A stretch of DNA of 64,000 nucleotides from Hepsetus odoe (taxonomy: Eukaryota; Chordata; Actinopteri; Characiformes; Hepsetidae): NCBI GenBank assembly GCA_017165825.1, contig CM029385.1:2725929-2789928 (forward strand), given 5' to 3'. How positions within the stretch are numbered: position 1 is the stretch's first letter; each line of letters starts with the position of its first letter. Made by a program: the position numbers and the translations under genes. The notes under the pieces are model-generated. The model saw nothing but the letters and a program-made list of their open reading frames with translations. It searched no databases and was not told the DNA's origin. This document shows, one piece after another, positions 41,101 to 43,974 of this stretch.

Positions 41101-43319
41101 ACATTAAAAGGTAACACACCTACTCTGTAGGTGAAGAAACTAATCTCAATTTGTTTCAGTTTTTCATATGAAAATAGCATTTTGAAATTAATTACTGCAC
41201 ATAATCCTGCATGGGTCATGTTATAATCAGCATCTGATTAAAGCCTTCATGCTCCTCTAACAGCAGCCTCTCTGCTGCTTGCTCCTCAGCTCCATGTGGT
41301 CCACAAGGCTTAGCAGTGTCCATGCACTGTGAGACCAACTCGGCCACGCTCTCCTGGAATGCCAGTCAAGGTTCTGTGAGGTACTTTGGTACAGCTCAAA
41401 GTTCATCGGGAAGTGCTCTATCCTGTAACACCACAGGCACTACCTGTAATATCGGGGGACTGCAGTGCGGGGCGATGTACAACCTCAGCGTGAAGGCTTC
41501 AGATGGTACCTGTAACAGCTCACTGGGCCAGCAGCTGCAGAAAGGAGCAGGTAACGTGCTTCACACATCTTCTATAAAACATCTTTAGATCAATAGGTAT
41601 CAGAGGGAATATTATTACATGTGATACTTCCATTGGTACTGAATCATGTTAAAAATTTTGAAAGTCTGGGGCTATTTACTTACACTCTACCCTCTCCTGT
41701 CACCTGCAGCCCCTTGTCCCCCAGCCTCAGTGACTGTCCAGACACATGCCATGCAAGATACCATTCTGGTCCGTGTGTTCTGGAGCCAAATATCATGCCT
41801 AAACATCGAGTACCTGGCAGAGCTAAATGGCACTATCAATTATGACCCCAGCACTATTGTGCAGGTTTCATCTTACTGGACAGACAGGACTTACTTTGAA
41901 TTTCTGCTCCCCTGTGATGTGCTATACTCCGTGACAGTCCGTGCCAGAAATCTAGCAGGGACCGGTGCACCGTCTTATCCGGCTACTGGACCTTCAGGTA
42001 CTTCTCATATTTTTAGCTTTCCCTCTTCCTAGGCTTTTGATAATAAGCCATAGGGTTACTGGATAGTTAGGAGTTAGATGTCTTGCTACAACATGGATAG
42101 TTATATAATAATAGTAATTCTTTACAGTAGAAATTTTTGATAATAGACAGCACATAAGCCATGTACCAAGCAATTACAGATCAAAATTTTCTCTCTTTCT
42201 CAGTGCCCTGCCCAGTGCTGAATATGAACACCACAGGTCTCTCATGCACCTACACAAAAACATGATTGTAGATTATTGTTTCAGTAAATTAATCTCTTCA
42301 CGTGCAGTTTTAGATGAAACAATTCTCTTTATGTGTTTCAGGCCTAACCGGACGCCGTAAGAGAGATTTGCGAGAAGCTGAAATGTTGGCTGGACTAAGA
42401 GAGAAAGGTAAGAAGGGTCACATTTAAACATAGTGCCGGGCAGTATAATAAAAATATATAATTACAATACATCCTCCAAATCTATGGTGCGCTCTAGGGT
42501 ATATCCTTTTTCTGAAAGTTAAAAAAATCAGTAACTATAAAAAAGTAGTAGAGCCACATTGAAAAAAATGTCAAAATCTATGATTTCAGTGACTTTTATT
42601 TAAGATAACATAGACTACACTGCAATAAAACCTGTTGATAGAAGTAATTACGGTATGTTTTTAATGGGACATGAAGATGGAAGTTGTGATGTAATGCAAC
42701 GTCACTATTTTGATATATATTGTCAATATGACAGCGAAGACTATGGAGTCTTAATGCAGGTCTTGATAAAGAGTTGATTTTCAAAAGAGAAAAATACCAA
42801 ATTGCACCATCAAGGTGCGGTGGCTCTCAGTTTACACTCTTTGGATGTCAAAAATCAATCACTGAAAATCTGAAAATAAATGAGAAAAGCATTGGCTCGC
42901 TCTAGTGGACATTGCTTGAAAGAGTTCGTGTCAGGGAGAGAAGAGAAAGTAGATTAAAGACAAAAATCTTTTTGAATTTCTAAACACACACACATATTTG
43001 ATTTAAAATATACATAAATATCTTTTTTCCACAACCAGATCTGCTGTCTGTGCCAGAAGTTAAGGTTGTCCAGGTCACCGGGGTGACCCTGCACGTTGAG
43101 TGGGCTCCGGTCAGAGAAGCGAGTTATTACACCCTGATCGTGAGGGAAGATACGCAGTCTCGACCGCTCCGAGAGGCCTTGACAATTCATGGCGAAATGT
43201 GTGAAGTCAGAGACCTCGAACCTGCCACCCGCTACTGCGTGGTCCTGTCTGCTAAAAACTCCCTGACGCAGAGTGCCTATTCCTCTCCTGTTTGCTTCAC
43301 GACTGGAGCAAGCATTTGA
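2421..43319 (+). CDS. fndc7: Giant secreted FN3-repeat protein, FNDC7-like (57 coding exons, 53 FN3 domains)
   Basis: The gene encodes a predicted secreted or extracellular protein of 4,692 residues. Exons 1-2 give a signal peptide, exons 3-54 give one FN3 domain each, exons 55-56 are linkers, and exon 57 gives the last FN3 and the stop. From exon 2 on, every exon ends in phase 1 and has GT-AG borders, so the frame closes exactly. Typical domains are 85-89 residues, start A/V/G-P-C, and carry a core Trp, a L-x-C-G-x-x-Y motif and six cysteines. I counted about 130 N-glycosylation sequons. There is no transmembrane or GPI-type tail, so secretion is likely. The family call rests on the cysteine-rich FN3 pattern known from FNDC7, whose biochemical role is unknown to me. 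Human FNDC7 is far smaller (about 730 residues). The array could in principle be several tandem genes, but I found only one signal exon and one terminal exon. Introns not described separately hold nothing I recognise. Confidence 0.78.
2588..2609 (+). CDS. fndc7: FNDC7-like exon 2: 22-nt linker after the signal peptide
   Basis: Encodes I-K-I-T-Q-A-Q and shifts the frame to phase 1, the phase used by all later exons. Signal cleavage near the Ala residues is plausible. The acceptor is ttcgtag and the donor is GTAGGT. Confidence 0.7.
3406..3496. repeat. (AT)n microsatellite
   Basis: About 90 bases of nearly pure AT alternation in intron 2, self-complementary and able to form a hairpin. Confidence 0.95.
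3583..3713. repeat. (ATT)n trinucleotide-rich tract
   Basis: An imperfect ATT/TTG trinucleotide array of about 130 bases, still in intron 2. Confidence 0.9.
3869..4135 (+). CDS. fndc7: FNDC7-like exon 3: FN3 domain 1
   Basis: Codes residues 27-115. It has the core Trp (LVQW) and the Leu-Tyr of strand F (GTLYTVVV), but only two cysteines, so it is not the six-Cys type. One sequon. A GT microsatellite lies 20 bases past the donor. Confidence 0.85.
4155..4186. repeat. (GT)n microsatellite after exon 3 donor
   Basis: A GT run of about 32 bases, starting 20 bases into intron 3. Confidence 0.95.
4190..7765. repeat. Degenerate AT-rich satellite filling intron 3
   Basis: Units of the type CTGTAGAAAGTGTTCATTAA with AGTGTTAAACTAA spacers fill most of intron 3. 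From about 4,440 to 5,700 they are well conserved. In 4,681-4,890 they form a 60-bp higher-order unit made of a 32-bp plus a 28-bp version. Beyond about 6,000 only recurrent CTGTAAA/GTAATAAACTA words remain. A LINE fragment interrupts it at about 5,690-5,925. Confidence 0.85.
5690..5925 (+). mobile_element. LINE 3'-end fragment (non-LTR retrotransposon ORF2 tail)
   Basis: A frame starting at 5,783 reads M-E-L-P-G-K-K-G-R-G-R-T-K-R-R-F-M-D-A-V and then R-E-D-M-Q-V-V. This matches the familiar C-terminal tail of reverse-transcriptase polyproteins of fish non-LTR elements. It is embedded in the intron 3 satellite and lacks the rest of the element. Confidence 0.7.
8070..8330 (+). CDS. fndc7: FNDC7-like exon 4: FN3 domain 2
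   Basis: Codes residues 116-202. It is a classical FN3 with core Trp (LEWENV) and Leu-Arg-Pro-x-Thr before strand F. It has a single Cys (YDCYV) and two sequons. Confidence 0.88.
8422..8685 (+). CDS. fndc7: FNDC7-like exon 5: FN3 domain 3
   Basis: Codes residues 203-290. It has core Trp (VKWQPV) and strand F SLYRILV. One Cys, one sequon. It lacks the Pro-Cys start of later repeats. Confidence 0.87.
8869..9129 (+). CDS. fndc7: FNDC7-like exon 6: FN3 domain 4 (transitional, five Cys)
   Basis: Codes residues 291-377. It is the first repeat with the later pattern (T-x-C-G-x-x-Y), holding five of six cysteines. The first, Pro-Cys, position is missing. Two sequons. Confidence 0.88.
9130..10870. 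other. Intron 6, longest exon-free gap early in the FN3 array
   Basis: Holds a LINE 3' fragment (about 9,229-9,290) and, at about 10,320-10,650, a stretch of balanced composition without recognisable repeats. I searched the gap for an FN3 exon (AG then x-CC-TG[T/C], LxCG motif) and found none. Confidence 0.6.
9229..9290 (-). mobile_element. LINE 3' terminal fragment, reverse orientation
   Basis: Contains CTTTCGGCTGCTCCCGTT and GGGGTCGCCACAGTGGATCA, the reverse of the very end of the fish LINE whose ORF tail lies at 5,690-5,925. Confidence 0.6.
10871..11131 (+). CDS. fndc7: FNDC7-like exon 7: FN3 domain 5 (first full six-Cys repeat)
   Basis: Codes residues 378-464. It starts Lys-Pro-Cys and has all six cysteines. 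One sequon. It follows the longest exon-poor gap in the array, about 1.7 kb. Confidence 0.88.
11580..11846 (+). CDS. fndc7: FNDC7-like exon 8: FN3 domain 6 (seven Cys)
   Basis: Codes residues 465-553. An extra Cys lies beside the core Trp (LTCMW). The exon ends with a duplicated ACAG-type stretch that adds two codons (ETGTG). Two sequons. Confidence 0.87.
12051..12311 (+). CDS. fndc7: FNDC7-like exon 9: FN3 domain 7
   Basis: Codes residues 554-640. Full six-Cys pattern and four sequons, including YNVSV in strand F and CNSS after the last Cys. Confidence 0.9.
12312..13382. other. Intron 9, with dispersed repeat fragments
   Basis: At about 12,430-12,510 there is a reverse fragment of the GCGATGGGCTGG-type repeat (also seen at 55,866). 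At about 12,980-13,190 there is a fish dispersed repeat recognisable by GTGGGAAGAAACCGGAACTC and AACTCCACACAGAATGAACC. No FN3 exon was found. Confidence 0.5.
13383..13643 (+). CDS. fndc7: FNDC7-like exon 10: FN3 domain 8
   Basis: Codes residues 641-727. Six Cys. It has no N-glycosylation sequon, one of only two such domains among the six-Cys type. Confidence 0.9.
13772..14035 (+). CDS. fndc7: FNDC7-like exon 11: FN3 domain 9
   Basis: Codes residues 728-815. It starts Val-Pro-Cys and has six Cys and three sequons (NQT, NST, NRT). The intron before it is only 128 bases. Confidence 0.9.
14283..14537 (+). CDS. fndc7: FNDC7-like exon 12: FN3 domain 10
   Basis: Codes residues 816-900, one of the shortest repeats (85). 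Six Cys. With six sequons it is the most heavily predicted-glycosylated domain. Confidence 0.9.
14538..15327. other. Intron 12, nothing recognised
   Basis: AT-rich sequence with short direct repeats of GCTTTGTCA near its start. No FN3 exon, SINE or LINE fragment was seen. Confidence 0.5.
15328..15588 (+). CDS. fndc7: FNDC7-like exon 13: FN3 domain 11
   Basis: Codes residues 901-987. Six Cys and two sequons, one of them overlapping the second Cys (NCS). Confidence 0.9.
15802..16062 (+). CDS. fndc7: FNDC7-like exon 14: FN3 domain 12
   Basis: Codes residues 988-1074. Six Cys and five sequons. Strand F is QNYTVVV. Confidence 0.9.
16309..16569 (+). CDS. fndc7: FNDC7-like exon 15: FN3 domain 13
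   Basis: Codes residues 1075-1161. Six Cys, three sequons, and L-S-C-A in place of the usual L-x-C-G. Confidence 0.9.
17119..17385 (+). CDS. fndc7: FNDC7-like exon 16: FN3 domain 14
   Basis: Codes residues 1162-1250. It starts Gly-Pro-Cys. Six Cys and four sequons, with a two-residue longer central loop before the third Cys. Confidence 0.9.
17574..17834 (+). CDS. fndc7: FNDC7-like exon 17: FN3 domain 15
   Basis: Codes residues 1251-1337. Six Cys and two sequons. The segment after the core Trp is divergent and lacks the usual Gly-Ala-x-x-Tyr. Confidence 0.88.
18507..18764 (+). CDS. fndc7: FNDC7-like exon 18: FN3 domain 16
   Basis: Codes residues 1338-1423. Six Cys and five sequons, including YNISV and CNSS. 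Confidence 0.9.
18847..18897 (+). repeat. (TTCTC)n microsatellite forming an acceptor tract
   Basis: About ten pentanucleotide units lead directly into the TAG acceptor of exon 19, so the repeat is the polypyrimidine tract. Confidence 0.9.
18899..19156 (+). CDS. fndc7: FNDC7-like exon 19: FN3 domain 17
   Basis: Codes residues 1424-1509. Six Cys and four sequons. Its acceptor polypyrimidine tract is a TTCTC microsatellite running up to the AG. Confidence 0.9.
19328..19588 (+). CDS. fndc7: FNDC7-like exon 20: FN3 domain 18
   Basis: Codes residues 1510-1596. It starts Gly-Ser-Cys rather than x-Pro-Cys. Six Cys, three sequons. Confidence 0.9.
20020..20283 (+). CDS. fndc7: FNDC7-like exon 21: FN3 domain 19 (lacks Cys 3 and 4)
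   Basis: Codes residues 1597-1684. It keeps Cys 1, 2, 5 and 6. Both middle cysteines are replaced within a Ser/Thr-rich stretch (NSTSTTTG). Two sequons. Confidence 0.88.
20716..20825 (+). mobile_element. tRNA-derived SINE, 5' half
   Basis: Contains the tRNA-like head, the B box GGTTCGAATCC and the GTTGCCCTGAGGTACCC and GAGCAAGGTAC blocks, then stops about 40 bases before exon 22. The tail is missing. Confidence 0.75.
20863..21120 (+). CDS. fndc7: FNDC7-like exon 22: FN3 domain 20
   Basis: Codes residues 1685-1770. Six Cys and three sequons. A short deletion lies between Cys 4 and Cys 5 (CSVKLECG). Confidence 0.9.
21285..21480 (+). mobile_element. Second SINE type with LINE2-like 3' tail
   Basis: Has an A-box-like TGGTCTAGTGGTAGGGTAC and a B box GGTTCAAATCC. 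The tail has GTCGCTCTGGATAAGAGCG and then TCTGCTAAATGCCGTAAATG, a tail widespread in teleost SINEs and LINE2-type elements. The middle differs from the main SINE family in this window. Confidence 0.8.
21520..21780 (+). CDS. fndc7: FNDC7-like exon 23: FN3 domain 21
   Basis: Codes residues 1771-1857. Six Cys, two sequons. A SINE ends about 40 bases upstream of the acceptor. Confidence 0.9.
22318..22578 (+). CDS. fndc7: FNDC7-like exon 24: FN3 domain 22
   Basis: Codes residues 1858-1944. Six Cys and one sequon (NFT). Confidence 0.9.
22944..23204 (+). CDS. fndc7: FNDC7-like exon 25: FN3 domain 23 (contains RGD)
   Basis: Codes residues 1945-2031. Six Cys and two sequons. An Arg-Gly-Asp triplet lies just before Cys 3 (SSRGDITTC). 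Confidence 0.9.
23776..24039 (+). CDS. fndc7: FNDC7-like exon 26: FN3 domain 24
   Basis: Codes residues 2032-2119. It starts Gly-Pro-Cys and has six Cys, with R-C-A instead of x-C-G. Two sequons. Confidence 0.9.
24221..24481 (+). CDS. fndc7: FNDC7-like exon 27: FN3 domain 25
   Basis: Codes residues 2120-2206. Six Cys. The two sequons cluster between Cys 3 and Cys 4 (NCSSNSTTC). Confidence 0.9.
24945..25205 (+). CDS. fndc7: FNDC7-like exon 28: FN3 domain 26
   Basis: Codes residues 2207-2293. Six Cys and four sequons, two of them around the core strands (LNITW, GNATYY). Confidence 0.9.
25682..25936 (+). CDS. fndc7: FNDC7-like exon 29: FN3 domain 27
   Basis: Codes residues 2294-2378 (85, short). 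Six Cys and four sequons. The loop between Cys 4 and 5 is shortened (CNISVPCG). Confidence 0.9.
26092..26352 (+). CDS. fndc7: FNDC7-like exon 30: FN3 domain 28
   Basis: Codes residues 2379-2465. Six Cys, three sequons. The donor GTGAGAGAGA is itself the first unit of an AG microsatellite. Confidence 0.9.
26354..26382. repeat. (AG)n microsatellite at exon 30 donor
   Basis: The AG run begins within the donor GTGAGAGA itself. Confidence 0.95.
26641..26904 (+). CDS. fndc7: FNDC7-like exon 31: FN3 domain 29 (seven Cys)
   Basis: Codes residues 2466-2553. The third Cys is doubled (TSCCTAK), giving seven. Three sequons. A CA microsatellite begins a few bases after the donor. Confidence 0.9.
26911..26952. 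repeat. (CA)n microsatellite after exon 31 donor
   Basis: A CA run of about 40 bases, with one interruption, starting a few bases inside intron 31. Confidence 0.95.
27045..27216. repeat. Perfect 81-bp inverted repeat with 10-base loop
   Basis: Arms 27,045-27,125 and 27,136-27,216 are exact reverse complements by eye, separated by ATCGGAACCA. The inner part of the arms (CGGTCTGTCGTGCCCG) is GC-rich, the outer part AT-rich. Confidence 0.9.
27104..27375. mobile_element. Unclassified foldback or MITE-like element
   Basis: Two copies of a GC-rich hairpin (core 27,110-27,151, with a second copy at 27,332-27,375) bracket about 180 bases. The interior has its own inverted repeat (27,237-27,262 against 27,299-27,323) and a CACACCTG/CAGGTGTG pair followed by CTATTTAAGCCCC. 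No coding sequence. The family is not recognised. Confidence 0.55.
27657..27897 (+). mobile_element. tRNA-derived SINE, near full length
   Basis: Head GTTGTCTAGTGGTTAGGGAC, GAGGTACCCTTGAGCAAGGT block, TGCTCCCTGGG block and a GTGGTTCACTGTGTGGTG tail. The B box has decayed to GGATTTGAAC. Confidence 0.8.
27996..28259 (+). CDS. fndc7: FNDC7-like exon 32: FN3 domain 30
   Basis: Codes residues 2554-2641. Six Cys but no N-glycosylation sequon. It follows the intron holding the foldback element. Confidence 0.9.
28658..28918 (+). CDS. fndc7: FNDC7-like exon 33: FN3 domain 31
   Basis: Codes residues 2642-2728. It starts Val-Pro-Cys. Six Cys and four sequons. Confidence 0.9.
28925..28962. repeat. (CA)n microsatellite after exon 33 donor
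   Basis: An imperfect CA tract beginning six bases after the donor of exon 33. Confidence 0.85.
29054..29314 (+). CDS. fndc7: FNDC7-like exon 34: FN3 domain 32
   Basis: Codes residues 2729-2815. Six Cys, one sequon. The intron before it is only 135 bases and partly CA repeat. Confidence 0.9.
29834..30091 (+). CDS. fndc7: FNDC7-like exon 35: FN3 domain 33 (lacks Cys 2)
   Basis: Codes residues 2816-2901. It keeps Cys 1, 3, 4, 5 and 6, but the second Cys is lost (VRYSPS), leaving an odd number. One sequon (YNITV). Confidence 0.89.
30541..30589. repeat. (TG)n tract before exon 36 acceptor
   Basis: An imperfect TG/TTTG tract directly upstream of the CTTCCAG acceptor. Confidence 0.9.
30598..30858 (+). 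CDS. fndc7: FNDC7-like exon 36: FN3 domain 34 (lacks Cys 6)
   Basis: Codes residues 2902-2988. It starts Glu-Pro-Cys. The sixth Cys is replaced (HLNSS), leaving five. A TG microsatellite of about 50 bases immediately precedes the acceptor. Confidence 0.89.
31245..31511 (+). CDS. fndc7: FNDC7-like exon 37: FN3 domain 35
   Basis: Codes residues 2989-3077 (89). Six Cys and three sequons. The N-terminal strand is longer (PDPSSIKVIVGC), and the exon ends SSR instead of the usual Thr-Gly. Confidence 0.89.
31732..31995 (+). CDS. fndc7: FNDC7-like exon 38: FN3 domain 36
   Basis: Codes residues 3078-3165. It starts Gly-Pro-Cys. Six Cys and two sequons. Confidence 0.9.
32060..32103. repeat. (TA)n microsatellite
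   Basis: A pure TA run of about 44 bases in intron 38. Confidence 0.95.
32287..32544 (+). CDS. fndc7: FNDC7-like exon 39: FN3 domain 37 (lacks Cys 3 and 4)
   Basis: Codes residues 3166-3251. It starts Glu-Pro-Cys and retains Cys 1, 2, 5 and 6. The middle pair is lost together (ITAFQTKKSLLEL). Three sequons. Confidence 0.88.
32814..33074 (+). CDS. fndc7: FNDC7-like exon 40: FN3 domain 38
   Basis: Codes residues 3252-3338. Six Cys and two sequons. The exon ends ISMG rather than Thr-Gly. Confidence 0.9.
33478..33738 (+). CDS. fndc7: FNDC7-like exon 41: FN3 domain 39 (lacks Cys 3 and 4)
   Basis: Codes residues 3339-3425. It is the third domain with joint loss of the middle pair (VELTTNNTSTQI). 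Three sequons. A CA microsatellite starts inside the donor region. Confidence 0.88.
33744..33772. repeat. (CA)n microsatellite at exon 41 donor
   Basis: A CA run that follows the donor GTGTGT within a few bases. Confidence 0.9.
34119..34379 (+). CDS. fndc7: FNDC7-like exon 42: FN3 domain 40
   Basis: Codes residues 3426-3512. It starts Glu-Pro-Cys. Six Cys and two sequons. Confidence 0.9.
34490..34680. repeat. Probable dispersed repeat fragment in intron 42
   Basis: Contains GCCCAGCTCTGGCCTTGGAC near one end and GACCCCTGTTGGGAACCCCT near the other, which resembles common fish dispersed repeats. Similar phrases occur near 51,600 and 52,030. The family is not identified. Confidence 0.35.
34827..35093 (+). 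CDS. fndc7: FNDC7-like exon 43: FN3 domain 41
   Basis: Codes residues 3513-3601 (89). Six Cys and four sequons. The Cys 3-4 loop is two residues longer than usual (CNTTGNATNC). Confidence 0.9.
35352..35609 (+). CDS. fndc7: FNDC7-like exon 44: FN3 domain 42 (lacks Cys 3)
   Basis: Codes residues 3602-3687. The third Cys is replaced (SSFSTN) while the fourth is kept. Three sequons. Confidence 0.88.
35799..36059 (+). CDS. fndc7: FNDC7-like exon 45: FN3 domain 43
   Basis: Codes residues 3688-3774. Six Cys and three sequons (NCS, NTT, NIS). Confidence 0.9.
36473..36545 (+). repeat. Fragment of a dispersed repeat shared with 47,028-47,275
   Basis: The phrase AGAAAGTCTGGCTGTTTGGA followed by ATGAAGAAAC parallels the 3' end of the copy at 47,028-47,275. 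Confidence 0.4.
36799..37059 (+). CDS. fndc7: FNDC7-like exon 46: FN3 domain 44 (lacks Cys 3)
   Basis: Codes residues 3775-3861. The third Cys is replaced (ASIRNSSS). One sequon. Confidence 0.88.
37080..37215 (-). mobile_element. LINE 3'-end fragment, reverse orientation
   Basis: Read on the minus strand it ends in a GGCGACCCCTAAACAGGAGC stretch, preceded by the coding-tail-like stretch seen at 5,690-5,925. Confidence 0.6.
37215..37296 (+). mobile_element. tRNA-derived SINE, 3' fragment
   Basis: Only the tail remains: GTGGTTCACTGTGTGCTGTG, then TTTCACAATGACAAATAG and a TTTCACTTCAC end. Confidence 0.7.
37323..37580 (+). CDS. fndc7: FNDC7-like exon 47: FN3 domain 45
   Basis: Codes residues 3862-3947. 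Six Cys and five sequons. A SINE 3' fragment ends about 25 bases before the acceptor. Confidence 0.9.
37721..37984 (+). CDS. fndc7: FNDC7-like exon 48: FN3 domain 46
   Basis: Codes residues 3948-4035. Six Cys and two sequons. The preceding intron is only 140 bases. Confidence 0.9.
38272..38532 (+). CDS. fndc7: FNDC7-like exon 49: FN3 domain 47
   Basis: Codes residues 4036-4122. Six Cys and three sequons. Confidence 0.9.
38936..39196 (+). CDS. fndc7: FNDC7-like exon 50: FN3 domain 48
   Basis: Codes residues 4123-4209. Six Cys and one sequon (NSS). Confidence 0.9.
39197..40134. other. Intron 50, repeat-filled
   Basis: Contains a chimeric SINE (39,353-39,590) and, at about 39,755-39,920, another fish dispersed repeat fragment with an imperfect CA tract at its end. 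No FN3 exon was found. Confidence 0.55.
39353..39590 (+). mobile_element. Chimeric SINE: tRNA head joined to a different tail
   Basis: The first 110 bases match the main SINE family (GCGGTTAGGGCGTTG, GGAGTTCGAACCCC, GAGGTACCCTTGAGCAAGGT). The rest is the GCGATGGGCTGGTGACCTGT tail ending ACAAGCGGCAGAAAATGACT, as in the element at 55,866-55,988. Confidence 0.7.
40135..40395 (+). CDS. fndc7: FNDC7-like exon 51: FN3 domain 49
   Basis: Codes residues 4210-4296. Six Cys and two sequons. It follows a repeat-filled intron of 938 bases. Confidence 0.9.
40633..40893 (+). CDS. fndc7: FNDC7-like exon 52: FN3 domain 50
   Basis: Codes residues 4297-4383. Six Cys. In all three sequons a Cys is the middle residue (NCS, NCS, NCT). 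Confidence 0.9.
41290..41550 (+). CDS. fndc7: FNDC7-like exon 53: FN3 domain 51 (last six-Cys repeat)
   Basis: Codes residues 4384-4470. Six Cys and four sequons. It ends GAG rather than Thr-Gly. Confidence 0.9.
41710..41997 (+). CDS. fndc7: FNDC7-like exon 54: FN3 domain 52 (long, three Cys)
   Basis: Codes residues 4471-4566. At 96 residues it is the longest repeat. It keeps the Ala-Pro-Cys start and a Leu-Pro-Cys near strand F but loses the rest of the pattern. One sequon. Confidence 0.88.
42204..42236 (+). CDS. fndc7: FNDC7-like exon 55: 33-nt linker
   Basis: Encodes V-P-C-P-V-L-N-M-N-T-T. It begins with the same Val-Pro-Cys-Pro start as the FN3 exons but stops there, so it looks like a truncated repeat start reused as a linker. 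The phases (1-1) and GT-AG borders fit. Confidence 0.65.
42342..42407 (+). CDS. fndc7: FNDC7-like exon 56: basic linker with furin-type site
   Basis: Twenty-two codons begin G-L-T-G-R-R-K-R-D, followed by a charged helix-like stretch (LREAEMLAGLREK). Arg-Arg-Lys-Arg followed by Asp matches the proprotein convertase consensus. Phase 1-1. Confidence 0.7.
43039..43319 (+). CDS. fndc7: FNDC7-like exon 57: FN3 domain 53 and stop codon
   Basis: Codes residues 4600-4692. It is a classical FN3 with core Trp (VEWAPV), LEPATRYCVV in strand F and a Thr-Gly end, then A-S-I-stop. It has three cysteines not in the six-Cys arrangement and no membrane anchor follows. Confidence 0.87.
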
Positions 43320-43968
43320 TTGACATTTCAGCTGCCGGAGTGGAGTTTGCTGGAGTCGCCATGTCTGTTTTCCCCCAATCATTCTCTTATAGCATCTGCA
43401 GTAGTGCGGGGGAAGAGCCAAGGAGATGAAGGACTTTTGAGAATGTCATATGAAAGGTAATATAAAAAAGATTATTTTTACCTGTGCCCATGGACACGCC
43501 CCTTCAGTTTTGATCAAGGTGTATGTTTAGAGAGAACAAAAAACTAATGAACACGTTCTAGAACTTATGCTTTTTCCACAAAAGACGAGGTGAATCAGGG
43601 ACAGCAGCGAAGAAGCCACTCGATCTGTTTTAATGCAGAAACAGCTGGTTTAGGTCAGAGTTTTGTTGTCTGAAGGTTGTTGCAGAACCAAATGCTAAGC
43701 TGTAAATCAGTGTAGTTCTTGATTAGCATGCTGTCATGCACTTTATAGAACTCTAAATATAAATACTAGAGTATTTCTAAGGAGAAAAGCCAACATCTGA
43801 TTGATTTAAATCCATCTTCTGTAGATGTCAGTTGATTTGATATCTCTGCTTTCTTTGCTAGCTAAAAGAACCTTCACTGTTACTGAGATGGACATTAAGA
43901 GTAATTATCTGTAACGGAAACATTCATTGTTTCGATCACGAATGTATGTAAACTACATAGATAGAGCA

Positions 43969-43974
43969 AATAAA
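43969..43974 (+). terminator. Candidate poly(A) signal of the FN3 gene
   Basis: AATAAA lies 650 bases after the stop codon. A second AATAAA at 44,111-44,116 is an alternative. The 3' UTR between stop and signal shows no repeat that I recognise. Confidence 0.35.

Noticed and set aside
2421..43319. Several tandem FN3 genes instead of one
   Set aside because: I looked in the longer introns (6, 9, 12, 31, 45, 50) for a second signal-peptide exon or a terminal exon with a stop and found none. Kept as a stated uncertainty.
2421..43319. Fibronectin, tenascin or titin as identity of the FN3 array
   Set aside because: There are no FN1/FN2, EGF, fibrinogen-like, Ig or kinase modules, and the six-Cys FN3 pattern is not found in those proteins.
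42954..43421. Open frame of 155 codons on the minus strand opposite exon 57
   Set aside because: It is the antisense shadow of a real FN3 exon. The + strand frame has the FN3 motifs and correct splice phase.
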